From assembly GCA_030445875.1 (NCBI GenBank), contig JASUSX010000012.1, positions 1-17,638 on the forward strand: a DNA stretch of 17,638 bases. The letters are read 5' to 3'. Origin of the DNA: Clostridia bacterium (GTDB taxonomy: Bacteria; Bacillota; DSM-521; Neomoorellales; Neomoorellaceae). The position numbers were made by a program, and so were the translations under genes. Below the pieces are notes generated by a model that worked only from the letters and a program-made list of their open reading frames with translations, did not search any database and was not told where the DNA came from. Shown one piece after another: positions 6,447 to 14,587 of the stretch (position 1 is its first letter; every line of letters begins with the position of its first letter).

Positions 6447-6514
6447 AGGGCCGGGGGGTCCCTGGCTAATTTTGCTGGCGGGCAGGAAAATGCAGGGTGC
6501 GCGGCGAATAGTTT

Positions 6515-6523
6515 TGCTAAAAT
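6515..6523 (+). promoter_or_regulatory. Possible extended -10 promoter of the glucosaminidase-domain gene
   Basis: TG-C-TAAAAT (6515-6523) is an extended -10 with five of six hexamer matches. No recognisable -35 lies 16-18 bases upstream. Transcription would start near 6530, just before the AGGAAAGGG ribosome site. Confidence 0.4.
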
Positions 6524-6541
6524 TGTTATTCAGGAAAGGGT

Positions 6542-7828
6542 GTGCCCGCCATTAATCGCCGCATTGGGACAAAGCTTGCTACGTTGTTCTTATGTATCAG
6601 TCCCCTGGTGGCCATGCCCGTGCCGGCAGCTGCCGCCGGCGAGGCCGTGAAACTGGTGCTGGACAATAAGCCCCTGGTTATACCAGCGGGGGACCAGGAA
6701 GCTTTTATCAAGGGGGACAGGGCCTATATACCCTTAAGGGTCATCAGCGAAAAACTGGGTGCCCGGGTGGATTGGCAACCGGAGGCCAACCGGGTTGTTA
6801 TAACTACCGGCGATTCAACGCCGGTCCCACCCCCAGGTAATACAGGCCGGGCACCAACAGCGTTGCAGATCGTCATCGACGGCCAGGTTTTACAGATTCC
6901 GCCCAGTTATGGCCAGCCCTACATAACCCCTGCCGGGCGGACGGTGGTCCCCTTAAGGGCGGTAGGCGAAGCCCTGGGCTGCGAAGTCAACTGGCTGGGC
7001 GCCAGCAGGACGGTAGATATTAAATCCCCCATCTATAAACTCCTGGCGGAGCTGGCCGGGTACCGCACCAACCTGAAGTTGCTGGACGGGAGGGTTATTA
7101 ATTCTGCCGAACTCCTGCAGATGGATACGTCTACCCTCAGCCGGGAACAGCTGCAGCAGTTCGGGAACTCCCTGGTGGAACTCAAGAAGTACGACCAGCA
7201 GGTCCAATTGCCTGACGGAACGATATTAAAGGTGGCCGATATCACCATCCAAGGGCCGGCAGTGGCCAGCGCCTCCCAGCTCCGGGCCTGGATAGAGGGT
7301 GAAAAGCCGCGCCTGCGGGTTAAAATGAAGGAAGAATACAACCGGGAGCTGCTCCCTATCCCCGATCTGGCTGATCTCTATCTGCGTATCGGCGCCGAAT
7401 ATGGTATCCGGGGTGACATAGCCTTTGCCCAGGCAGCCAAGGAGACCTTATACTGGCAGTTTACCGGCAGCGTCAAGGCCGACCAGAATAACTACTGCGG
7501 CCTGTGGGCTACTGGCAGCCCCAACACCGGGCAGGAGCCCTTAAATGGCGCTGATCCCACTAAAGTGCGCTTTGCGCCCGGCGTGTACGGGGCCATCTTT
7601 GCCTCCCCGGAAGTCGGGGTCGAGGCCCACATCCAGCATCTTTACGCCTACGCCACCAACAAACCCCTGCCCGCGGGCAAAAAACTCTATGACCCGCGCT
7701 TTAACCTGGTGCAGCGCGGTTCCGCCCCCACCTGGCAGGGACTTAACGCCCGTTGGGCGGTCCCCGGCCTGACCTATGGGCAGAGTATCATCCGGGATTA
7801 CTGGTTGAAGGCCCTGGCTAGTAAATAA
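6542..7828 (+). CDS. Secreted protein: two copper amine oxidase N-terminal-like domains plus glucosaminidase domain
   Basis: The 428 residues start with a signal peptide (RRIGTKLATLFLCISPLV, with AAAA-G near 30-34 as cleavage site). Two copies of the copper amine oxidase N-terminal-like domain follow (about 35-90 and 107-161). Each has the hallmark YIPLRVISEKLGA or VVPLRAVGEALGC and a VDW/VNW element. These domains are common on clostridial cell-surface proteins and usually lack oxidase activity. A linker leads to a GH73-like endo-beta-N-acetylglucosaminidase domain (about 272-428), with Glu301 in AFAQAAKET as probable acid and NNYCGLWA after it. It probably cuts glycan strands of the cell wall. 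The GTG at 6542 follows AGGAAAGGG closely, and I see no better start. A strong terminator follows, so it is its own unit. Confidence 0.88.
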   Translation: MPAINRRIGTKLATLFLCISPLVAMPVPAAAAGEAVKLVLDNKPLVIPAGDQEAFIKGDRAYIPLRVISEKLGARVDWQPEANRVVITTGDSTPVPPPGNTGRAPTALQIVIDGQVLQIPPSYGQPYITPAGRTVVPLRAVGEALGCEVNWLGASRTVDIKSPIYKLLAELAGYRTNLKLLDGRVINSAELLQMDTSTLSREQLQQFGNSLVELKKYDQQVQLPDGTILKVADITIQGPAVASASQLRAWIEGEKPRLRVKMKEEYNRELLPIPDLADLYLRIGAEYGIRGDIAFAQAAKETLYWQFTGSVKADQNNYCGLWATGSPNTGQEPLNGADPTKVRFAPGVYGAIFASPEVGVEAHIQHLYAYATNKPLPAGKKLYDPRFNLVQRGSAPTWQGLNARWAVPGLTYGQSIIRDYWLKALASK

Positions 7829-7845
7829 GCCGGCTCGCTAAAAAT

Positions 7846-7880
7846 GGGTGAACGGTACGGTAACTGTTCACCCTTTCTTT
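7846..7880 (+). terminator. Intrinsic terminator after the glucosaminidase-domain gene
   Basis: GGGTGAAC (7846-7853) pairs perfectly with GTTCACCC (7866-7873), followed by TTTCTTT (7874-7880). It starts 17 bases past the TAA stop and separates this gene from the envelope cluster that follows. Confidence 0.88.
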
Positions 7881-7973
7881 AACCACAAGTTGCCGCCTCC
7901 TGGCAGCAGGATTCGGGCTGCGGGCGGCGAATTGATCCTGTTTGTAACCTTCTAAGGAAGAAGGGGTTTTCTT

Positions 7974-9911
7974 TTGTTGCGCTGGCGTTACCAACCGCTC
8001 CTCTGGGCGGTGCTATTTTTCGCCACCCTGGCCGCCGGGGTGGTTATAATCAACCGGGTGCACCTGGAAGAAGCCAACCGGACAGTCACCCTGGCGGTCG
8101 ACTTCCAGCAGGTGCAGAAACTGGCTCGGTGGAGCGGCCTTACCACCAGGGAGACCCTGAGCCGCCTGCAGCAGCAGGGGGCCAATGCTGTTCTTTTCAA
8201 GGAACAGACCGTAGAGGATTTACAGCAGCAGGTCCAGGTGCGGTCGGGGGTGGAGGCTATCCACTTCTTACCGGCAGCAGTCCAGAAGGAACTCCACCCT
8301 GATTACACCTACCTTTTCACTGCGGACCAGCAACTGGCGGGGCGTTTGAAACTACAATTACAAAATAAGGTCCCCGGCGGCGTGCAGGTATTAACTGGTG
8401 ACGGCTTCACAGCCCTGGGCGTGCCCCTGGGGAGGGAGGAACTAAAGGATCTGGGCCTGGGGTTCCCGGATCAGGATATGGCCCTGGCGCGGGAGATGGG
8501 CCTGATGGTCGTTCCCCAGGTCAGGTGGTGGTACGGTGCCAATGCCACCTCCCTGGCGGTTGTGCTAAACCCCCTGCTGGCCTACCGGGACAATATAGCT
8601 GCCCTCCTTTTCAATGATAAGGACCTGCCTGGCTTCCCCCAGTATGGTAGCAACCTGGCAGCCCAGGTGGCGCTGCTGCAGGTTCCGGTGGGCATAGTGG
8701 AGTTTTTCCCCCAGAGGGGTTTGAACCAGCTGGTAACGCTCCTGGATAAAAGGGCCATCCGGGTGCACAGCATAAGCGAGCAGGAAATGGATAAACTTAC
8801 CCCGGCCGCCGCCCTGGAGCGCCTGGAGCTGGCTGCCCGGGAAAGGAATATCCGCCTCCTGGTGGTCCGCTTTAAGTTTGATCGGGCCTCAAACAACTGG
8901 TTGCAGGACAGCCTGCATTACCTGGGCGAGTTGCAGCAGAGGCTCCTGACCAGCGGCCTGGCCTTTGGCCGCGCCGTTCCCTTTGCTCCCTTCCCCTTTT
9001 CGCGGCTATGGCTCTGGGGTGTGGGCCTGGGGGTCCTGGCGGCCGGCGTCCTATTGCTAACGGAGATGGGCCTGGCACCTGTGGGCCTGGTGCTAGGTTT
9101 TTTTGGTCTCCTGGTCTGGACGGCCGTTCTAGGGCTGAACCACCAGGTGTTGTTGGCGCGGAAGGTCATGGCCCTGGGGGCGGCTATTATCTTCCCCACC
9201 CTGGCCGTGCTTACAGCCTGGTCGCCCGGGGGCCGCGGTTTAAGGGCCAGCGTGGGCATAGTGATCCGGACGGCCCTGATCTCTTGCCTGGGGGCCCTGG
9301 CCATTGCCGCCATCCTGGCCGATAACACCTTTATCCTGAAAATAAACCAATTTAGCGGCGTGAAGATAGCCTTTATCCTACCCCTGCTTTTATTTACGGT
9401 CACGGTAATAATTAAGCGCGAAGGTCAGCGGGCCGGGTCTACTCTGCGGGGCTGGTTGGATGCGGGCCTCACTGTCAAACTGGTCCTCCTGGCTGCAGTG
9501 GTGGCTGTGGCCGGCGTTATCTACATCAGCCGTAGCGGCAACGAAGGGGTGGGACTGTTGCCCTTTGAAGGCCAGCTGCGTTCCTTGCTGGGGAATGTTT
9601 TGCTCGCTCGGCCGCGCACCAAGGAGTTTCTCCTGGGGTACCCCTTTTTGCTGTTGAGCCTGCACCTGGGTTACCAGCATCGCTATTTGCTCTTCTGGCT
9701 CCTGGCCCTGGTGGGGCAGATCTCCCTGGTCAATACCTTCAGCCATATCCATATTCCCTTCCTCCTTTCCCTGTTGCGGGCCTTTAACGGCCTCTGGCTG
9801 GGCCTGTTGCTGGGGCTGGTTCTGGTATTGATAGTTAGGCTAGGAACAGGTATGATAGATAGGATTACGATCATGGGCGCCAGCCGCCGTAAGCCGGGGA
9901 CGGGAAAATGA
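7974..9911 (+). CDS. DUF5693 family multi-spanning membrane protein
   Basis: This is a 645-residue membrane protein. One segment lies near the N-terminus (about 9-27, LLWAVLFFATLAAGVVII). A large soluble region follows (about 28-340) with a TIM-barrel-like feel (FKEQTVEDL, GIVEFFPQRGLNQLVTLLD, HSISEQEMDKL, NIRLLVVRF). The C-terminal half has many hydrophobic segments (about 345-630). In clostridial genomes DUF5693 proteins commonly stand next to csaB, as here, so a role in making or exporting a cell-wall polymer is likely but unproven. Two TTG codons (7974, 7977) could start it. AAGGAAGAAGGGG lies 7 bases before the first. Its stop overlaps the csaB start in ATGA. I see no obvious promoter in 7881-7973. 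Confidence 0.85.
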   Translation: MLRWRYQPLLWAVLFFATLAAGVVIINRVHLEEANRTVTLAVDFQQVQKLARWSGLTTRETLSRLQQQGANAVLFKEQTVEDLQQQVQVRSGVEAIHFLPAAVQKELHPDYTYLFTADQQLAGRLKLQLQNKVPGGVQVLTGDGFTALGVPLGREELKDLGLGFPDQDMALAREMGLMVVPQVRWWYGANATSLAVVLNPLLAYRDNIAALLFNDKDLPGFPQYGSNLAAQVALLQVPVGIVEFFPQRGLNQLVTLLDKRAIRVHSISEQEMDKLTPAAALERLELAARERNIRLLVVRFKFDRASNNWLQDSLHYLGELQQRLLTSGLAFGRAVPFAPFPFSRLWLWGVGLGVLAAGVLLLTEMGLAPVGLVLGFFGLLVWTAVLGLNHQVLLARKVMALGAAIIFPTLAVLTAWSPGGRGLRASVGIVIRTALISCLGALAIAAILADNTFILKINQFSGVKIAFILPLLLFTVTVIIKREGQRAGSTLRGWLDAGLTVKLVLLAAVVAVAGVIYISRSGNEGVGLLPFEGQLRSLLGNVLLARPRTKEFLLGYPFLLLSLHLGYQHRYLLFWLLALVGQISLVNTFSHIHIPFLLSLLRAFNGLWLGLLLGLVLVLIVRLGTGMIDRITIMGASRRKPGTGK

Positions 9912-11104
9912 GGGGGCGCAATCAGATCATGACCGGGATAGACGTCCAGGCCGCTGGTACGGTACCAGCATCGGTTGTAATCTCCGGCTACTACGGTTTC
10001 CAGAACGCCGGCGACGAAGCCGTCCTCAATAGTATGGTACGGGCCCTGCGTTCCCTGGCCCCTGGCCTGGAGATCACTGTCCTTTCCCGGCAGCCGGAGC
10101 AGACGGCGGCGGGACTGAAGGTAAAGGCGGTAAACCGCTGGCGCCTGGCCGCGGTGGCCGGGGCCATCCGCCAGGCTGACCTGGTCCTCAGCGGCGGCGG
10201 TAGCCTTTTTCAGGATATTACCGGTCCCAAAAGCCTGCTCTATTACCTGGGGGTAGTGGTCCTGGCCCGCCTGCTGCGGAAGCCGGTGGCCATTTACGCC
10301 CAGGGCCTGGGACCGCTGCAACGCCCCTGGTGCCGCTGGCTCACCGCCAGGGTGCTGGATGGCGTCCAGCTCCTGACCCTGCGGGACGGTGATTCCCGGC
10401 TGATATTAGAAAAGCTGGGTGTCAGGCGGCCGCCAGTCTACGTTACCGCCGACCCGGTGCTGGGCCTGGACCCCGGGGAGATGGATTTACGATCCGGCCG
10501 GAGAAAATGGGAGGAACTGGGGTTAAAGGAGCCGGTAGTGGGAATTTCTATCCGTTCCTGGCCGGGAGCGGATAACTGCTGGCCGGCCCTGGCCAGGGTG
10601 GCCGACGACCTGATGGCCGGGGGGTGGCAGGTGGTATTTCTACCTTTCCATTTTCCCGCCGACGTGGACGCCTGCCGCCAGGTAGCCCGCCTGATGCATA
10701 ACCAGGCGGTGGTGGTCAGGGAGAATATGGACCTGGAGACCTTACTGGGCCTGATGGGCCGGTTGCAGTTTTTAGTTGGTATGCGCCTGCACGCCCTGAT
10801 CCTGGCAGCGGTTATGGGGGTACCTTTTCTCGCCCTGGCCTATGACCCGAAGGTTGCTGCCTTTGCCCGGTTGGTGGAACAGCCGGTCGTGGGCTCCCTG
10901 GCCGGGATAACTTGCAACACCCTGGCGGCGGCAGTCAGGGAGGCCCTGGGTTACCGGGAGGAAAACGCGGGGAAGGTCAGGGCGGCGGTCAGGGAGCTAC
11001 GGCCGCGGGCCCAGGATACAGCCCGCCTGGTCGTGGAGTATCTTAAGAACAGTCCCTGCAGAAAGGAGCCGCAGGTGGCTGATAGCCCGCTAAGATGGCA
11101 GTAA
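9908..11104 (+). CDS. csaB: Polysaccharide pyruvyl transferase CsaB
   Basis: CsaB transfers pyruvate from PEP onto a ManNAc-type residue of the secondary cell-wall polymer, making the ketal that SLH domains of S-layer proteins bind. The 398 residues show the family landmarks GYYGFQNAGDEAVL (28-40), LVLSGGGSLFQD (92-103), AIYAQGLGPL (128-137), TADPVLGL, VGISIRSWPG, and VGMRLHALILAA with His295, matching the conserved late His of the family. The start overlaps the DUF5693 stop (ATGA), so it is probably translationally coupled. An ATG at 9929 is an alternative. The 3' end overlaps murJ by 10 bases. Position in a membrane-polymer cluster supports the assignment. Confidence 0.93.
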   Translation: MRGRNQIMTGIDVQAAGTVPASVVISGYYGFQNAGDEAVLNSMVRALRSLAPGLEITVLSRQPEQTAAGLKVKAVNRWRLAAVAGAIRQADLVLSGGGSLFQDITGPKSLLYYLGVVVLARLLRKPVAIYAQGLGPLQRPWCRWLTARVLDGVQLLTLRDGDSRLILEKLGVRRPPVYVTADPVLGLDPGEMDLRSGRRKWEELGLKEPVVGISIRSWPGADNCWPALARVADDLMAGGWQVVFLPFHFPADVDACRQVARLMHNQAVVVRENMDLETLLGLMGRLQFLVGMRLHALILAAVMGVPFLALAYDPKVAAFARLVEQPVVGSLAGITCNTLAAAVREALGYREENAGKVRAAVRELRPRAQDTARLVVEYLKNSPCRKEPQVADSPLRWQ

Positions 11105-12696
11105 AGGATAAGGGCAAGTCTGTCCGGGTGCCGGTGGGGACGCCGGTGGCCCGTATGGCCCGGGCGGCAGGGATCGTCCTGCTGCTGAACATGCTCAGCC
11201 GGGTGCTGGGTTTTGTCCGCGACGCCAGTATTGCCGCCCGTTTTGGTGCCGGGGCGGCTACCGACGCTTACCTGGTGGCCTATACCCTGCCCTATTTCCT
11301 CCAGACAATCCTGGGCATGGCCTTTGTCACGGTCATGGTACCGGTGATCACGACCTACCTGGTACGGGATGACCGGGACCAGGGTTGGGCGGTAGCCAGC
11401 GCCGTGGGCAACTGGACCTTTTTAATCATGACCCTGTTAACGGTAGTCGGCGGCGCCCTGGCGCCCTGGCTGGTACGCCTCCTGGCCCCGGGCTTTACAG
11501 GGCCGGATTTTGACCTGACGGTGAAGCTGACCCGGATTATGTTCCTTTCCCTCCCCTTTATGGGGACGGGGATGCTCGTCAGCGGCCTCTTAAATGCCGG
11601 TTACATCTTTACCTCCCCGGCCCTGGCGCCGGCGGTGAGCAACCTGGTGATCATCGCTACCGTCATCCTGGCCGGGCCGGCTTTTGGCATTACCGGGCTG
11701 GCTGCGGGGACAGTGGTAAGTTTTGTGGCTTACCTAGTGATCCAGCTCCCCGATTTGCCGCGCTTAAGGTTTCGCTACACCTGGCACCTGCTGGCCCAGC
11801 ACCCGGCCGTCCGGAGGATCGGCCGCCACCTGCTGCCAGTCTCTTTAAGCCTGGCTGTGGTCCAGATATACCTGGCTACCAATCGGTTTTTTGCCTCGCA
11901 GCTGGCGCCGGGCAGCATTACCGCCCTGGACTTTGGCAACCGTCTGGTGACCCTGCCCCTGGGGGTATTTGTGGCCAGCGTCACCACGGCCATTTTTCCC
12001 TCCCTGGCAGAGCAGGCGGCCCGGGAGGATCGCCGGGAGATGGCCCACCTGGTGGACCGGGGCCTGGGGCTGGTAGCCCTGACCATCTTGCCGGCGGCTG
12101 CCGGCCTGATCGCCCTGCGGGAACCCCTGGTGCGTCTCGTCTTCCAGCGGGGGGCCTTTGACCCGCGAGCCACAGCCCTGACGGCGACGGCGGTCCTCTT
12201 TTACTCCCTGGGGCTCCTGGCCCAGGCCATGCACCCCATCCTGACGCGGGCCTTTTACGCTCTACAGGATGTAGTTATCCCGGTCCTTACCGGCCTGTTG
12301 TCAGTAGGCCTGAATATCCTGTTCAGCTACCTGCTGGTGCCGTACCTGGGGCACGGGGCCCTGGCCCTGGCCAACTCCCTGGCTGCTAGCATCTATGCCC
12401 TGCTCCTTTACCTGGCCCTCTACCGGCGCCTGCCGGAGTTGAAGGCGGCCTTTTTGCTGGGCGCCATGCTGCGGATGGGCCTGGCCGCCCTGGGTATGGG
12501 GTTGCTGGTATGGGGGATGGGGGAGGCCCTGGCCATATTTACCTGGTCCCGTTCCCTGCTGGGATTATTTATCCGGGTAATGGGGTTAATCGGCGCCGGG
12601 GTTATAGCCTTCTGGGGCCTGGCTCGGTTACTGCGTATTGAGGAAGTCAATTTCATCGGTGCCATGCTCCGCCGTCGCCTGCAAAGGGTTCGTTAG
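11095..12696 (+). CDS. murJ: MurJ-family lipid-linked sugar flippase
   Basis: MurJ is a MOP-superfamily transporter that moves lipid II, or in some relatives another undecaprenyl-linked polymer unit, across the membrane. The 533 residues are almost wholly hydrophobic with about 14 segments. The family signature at the start is GFVRDASIAARFGAGAATDAYL (about 38-59), with the conserved Arg-Asp and later Asp. The loop LDFGNRLVTLPLGVF and PLVRLVFQRGAFD are also typical. It overlaps csaB by 10 bases and has no ribosome site close to the ATG, so coupling to csaB translation is likely. Placement beside csaB rather than division genes leaves open that it flips the pyruvylated wall polymer precursor instead of lipid II. 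The family call is firm, the substrate is not. Confidence 0.9.
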   Translation: MAVKDKGKSVRVPVGTPVARMARAAGIVLLLNMLSRVLGFVRDASIAARFGAGAATDAYLVAYTLPYFLQTILGMAFVTVMVPVITTYLVRDDRDQGWAVASAVGNWTFLIMTLLTVVGGALAPWLVRLLAPGFTGPDFDLTVKLTRIMFLSLPFMGTGMLVSGLLNAGYIFTSPALAPAVSNLVIIATVILAGPAFGITGLAAGTVVSFVAYLVIQLPDLPRLRFRYTWHLLAQHPAVRRIGRHLLPVSLSLAVVQIYLATNRFFASQLAPGSITALDFGNRLVTLPLGVFVASVTTAIFPSLAEQAAREDRREMAHLVDRGLGLVALTILPAAAGLIALREPLVRLVFQRGAFDPRATALTATAVLFYSLGLLAQAMHPILTRAFYALQDVVIPVLTGLLSVGLNILFSYLLVPYLGHGALALANSLAASIYALLLYLALYRRLPELKAAFLLGAMLRMGLAALGMGLLVWGMGEALAIFTWSRSLLGLFIRVMGLIGAGVIAFWGLARLLRIEEVNFIGAMLRRRLQRVR

Positions 12697-12742
12697 ACAA
12701 GCAGGAAAATGGGGATCAATGGCGAATTAGTACTATTGATTG

Positions 12743-12751
12743 TGCTATAAA
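12743..12751 (+). promoter_or_regulatory. Possible extended -10 promoter before fabZ
   Basis: TG-C-TATAAA (12743-12751) lies 28 bases before the fabZ ATG, in an AT-rich patch of the 82-base murJ-fabZ gap. No good -35 is visible and no terminator follows murJ, so fabZ may be both read through and separately started. Confidence 0.4.
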
Positions 12752-12778
12752 GTTAGCGATAAAGGGCGAAGGAACACT

Positions 12779-13210
12779 ATGGACCTGACGGCCATCCAGA
12801 AGGTTTTACCCCACCGTTACCCCTTCTTGCTGGTGGACCGTATCCTGACGTTAGAAGCGGGCCGGCGGGCGGTGGGACAAAAAAACGTCAGCGGCAACGA
12901 ATGGTATTTTAGCGGCCATTTTCCCGGCCAGCCAGTCATGCCGGGGGTCTTAATCATGGAGGCCCTGGCCCAGGTAGGGGCTGTAGCCCTGTTAAGCCTG
13001 CCGGAATTCCAGGGTCGGGTCGCCCTTTTTGGCGGGATGGACGGGGTCCGTTTTCGCCGCCAGGTGGTTCCCGGCGACGTACTACGCCTGGAAACGGAGA
13101 TCGTGAAGCTGAAAGGCCGGGTGGGTAAAGGTTACGGCCGCGCCTTTGTGGGCGAAGAATTGGCGGCCGAGGGGGAGCTTCTTTTTGCCGTTGGGGAAAA
13201 GACGGAGTAG
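12779..13210 (+). CDS. fabZ: 3-hydroxyacyl-[acyl carrier protein] dehydratase FabZ
   Basis: FabZ dehydrates 3-hydroxyacyl-ACP to trans-2-enoyl-ACP in fatty acid elongation, as a cytoplasmic hot-dog-fold oligomer. The 143 residues carry [13 protein letters not shown] (10-22), the active-site His47 in [13 protein letters not shown], and Glu61 in LIMEALAQ. This is a full-length protein. The ATG at 12779 is chosen because relatives begin a few residues before the HRYPF block and GAAGGA lies 5 bases upstream. The reading frame extends 13 codons further up without a ribosome site. It is separated from the wecA-like gene by 15 bases, so these two form an operon. It sits away from the other fab genes, which are not in this window. 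Confidence 0.95.
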   Translation: MDLTAIQKVLPHRYPFLLVDRILTLEAGRRAVGQKNVSGNEWYFSGHFPGQPVMPGVLIMEALAQVGAVALLSLPEFQGRVALFGGMDGVRFRRQVVPGDVLRLETEIVKLKGRVGKGYGRAFVGEELAAEGELLFAVGEKTE

Positions 13211-13225
13211 GAGGAGGAACTGCAG

Positions 13226-14275
13226 GTGATTATCCTGGCCCTTGCATTAGCCGGGGCAATTAGCTTCTTATTGACACCGATCCTTTGCCGGGTGGCGCCC
13301 CGGGTAGGGGCTGTCGATAAGCCCAATGCCCGGAAGGTTCACCATACCCTCATGCCCCGCCTGGGGGGCGTAGCCATCTACGCCGGCTTCCTGACCGCCT
13401 TCTGGCTCCTGGGCTACCATACCAACCAGTACCTGGGGCTCTGGCTGGGCGGTAGCTTTATCATGCTGGTAGGCCTGGTGGACGATGTCAAGAATATAAG
13501 CCCCCGGGTGAAACTTATGGGCCAGGTAGTCGCTGCCGCTATCCTGGTGGCTTTCGGGGTGCGGGTGGAGTTCCTCACCAACCCCTTTGACGGTTTGTTT
13601 ATCCTGGGAAAACTGGCTATCCCGGTGACCATCTTCTGGCTGGTGGGCGTTACCAATGCCTTAAACCTGGTCGATGGCCTGGATGGCCTGGCGGCAGGGA
13701 CTTCCCTGATAGCCTCCGTGACTATTGCCATAGTGGCCTGGCTCAACGGCGAAAGCGCCGTAGCCCTGCTCTCCCTGGCCCTGGCAGCCGGCGTGCTGGG
13801 CTTTTTGCCTTTTAATTTTCACCCGGCGCGGATCTTTATGGGCGACAGCGGTTCTATGTTTTTGGGTTTCAACCTGGCAGCCCTGGCAACCATCGGTCTG
13901 ACTAAAAGCGCGACGGTGGTGTCCCTCTTTGTACCGGTAGTTATTCTGGGTCTGCCGATCCTGGATACGGCCCTGGCTATTGTGCGGCGCTTTTTGAACC
14001 ACCGGCCTATCTTTGCCCCTGATAAAGGCCACCTGCATCACCGCTTGCTGGCCCAGGGTTTGACCCAGCGCCAGGCCGTAGGGGTCATCTACCTGGTCGA
14101 CGCCTGCCTGGGGGGTAGCGCTATTCTCCTAACCAGGCTGACTACTGACCAGGCTATGCTTATCCTGGTGGGTCTGGCCGTTATTATCCTGGTAACTTGC
14201 GATAAGTTAGGGGTACTTGGCAGCGGCCATCTGGGCAGGGTGAAAGCCCGGCATAACTCCCTCCATATGCTGTGA
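13226..14275 (+). CDS. WecA/TagO-type undecaprenyl-phosphate sugar-1-phosphate transferase
   Basis: This membrane enzyme moves a HexNAc-1-phosphate (usually GlcNAc-1-P from UDP-GlcNAc) to undecaprenyl phosphate, the first step of teichoic acid and many wall polymers. The 349 residues hold about ten membrane segments and the MraY/WecA catalytic blocks: VGLVDDVKN with Asp86-Asp87, NALNLVDGLDGLAAG (144-158), IFMGDSGSMFLG (203-214), and the His-rich KGHLHHRLLAQG. The block MPRLGG near residue 43 is also typical. The GTG at 13226 follows GAGGAGGAAC at good spacing. It is second in an operon with fabZ and closes the envelope cluster. It probably starts the lipid-linked polymer that CsaB decorates. 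WecA and TagO orthologues cannot be separated from sequence alone. Confidence 0.92.
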   Translation: MIILALALAGAISFLLTPILCRVAPRVGAVDKPNARKVHHTLMPRLGGVAIYAGFLTAFWLLGYHTNQYLGLWLGGSFIMLVGLVDDVKNISPRVKLMGQVVAAAILVAFGVRVEFLTNPFDGLFILGKLAIPVTIFWLVGVTNALNLVDGLDGLAAGTSLIASVTIAIVAWLNGESAVALLSLALAAGVLGFLPFNFHPARIFMGDSGSMFLGFNLAALATIGLTKSATVVSLFVPVVILGLPILDTALAIVRRFLNHRPIFAPDKGHLHHRLLAQGLTQRQAVGVIYLVDACLGGSAILLTRLTTDQAMLILVGLAVIILVTCDKLGVLGSGHLGRVKARHNSLHML

Positions 14276-14351
14276 CTATGAACCTGCACATTCTCCCTCC
14301 CTGTGCTATATCCCGCCCTTGAATTCCTCCAGGCGGGGAGAGGCGGTCCAT

Positions 14352-14386
14352 AAAAGGCGGCGAGTTTTTAAGCTCGCGGCCTTTTT
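14352..14386 (+). terminator. Intrinsic terminator after the wecA-like gene
   Basis: AAAGGCGGCGAG (14353-14364) pairs with CTCGCGGCCTTT (14373-14384) with one G-G mismatch, followed by a T run to 14386. It lies about 77 bases beyond the stop at 14275. Nothing else is visible in 14276-14351. Confidence 0.88.
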
Positions 14387-14452
14387 GTATTTATGGCGTT
14401 GGATGGGAAATAATACGGAAATGAAGTCCTTTAGGAAGGGAGAACAATCCAG

Positions 14453-14548
14453 ATGAATGACCTGCTTATTGAGGCCCTTCTGATCCTGGTTTTTATCGTG
14501 GCCGGTATCGGTCTTGTTTTTTATCTCCATAAAAAAGAGTTACTATAA
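14453..14548 (+). CDS. 31-residue single-span membrane peptide
   Basis: I do not recognise a family. The frame encodes MNDLLIEALLILVF, continues with one hydrophobic helix (about 4-25), and ends in HKKELL, so an outside-amino, inside-carboxyl orientation is expected from the basic end. GGAAGGGAG lies 10 bases before the ATG. The gene stands between a terminator and the DUF421 gene, 39 bases before the latter and on the same strand, so the two may be co-transcribed. It is too short for most gene callers. The ribosome site, the complete hydrophobic helix and the gap position support a real gene, but chance cannot be excluded without homologues. Confidence 0.55.
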   Translation: MNDLLIEALLILVFIVAGIGLVFYLHKKELL

Positions 14549-14587
14549 CCCTGGCTGGCTAAATCTCAAGTTACGGGGGGTAAGTTT

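Noticed and set aside
6450..6466. GC-rich repeat after the monooxygenase-like gene as a terminator
   Set aside because: The possible stem is only five pairs with a bulge, and no T run follows directly.
8918..9403. 161-residue minus-strand frame inside the DUF5693 gene
   Set aside because: Basic, low-complexity translation typical of the antisense of a GC-rich membrane protein gene, with no ribosome site.
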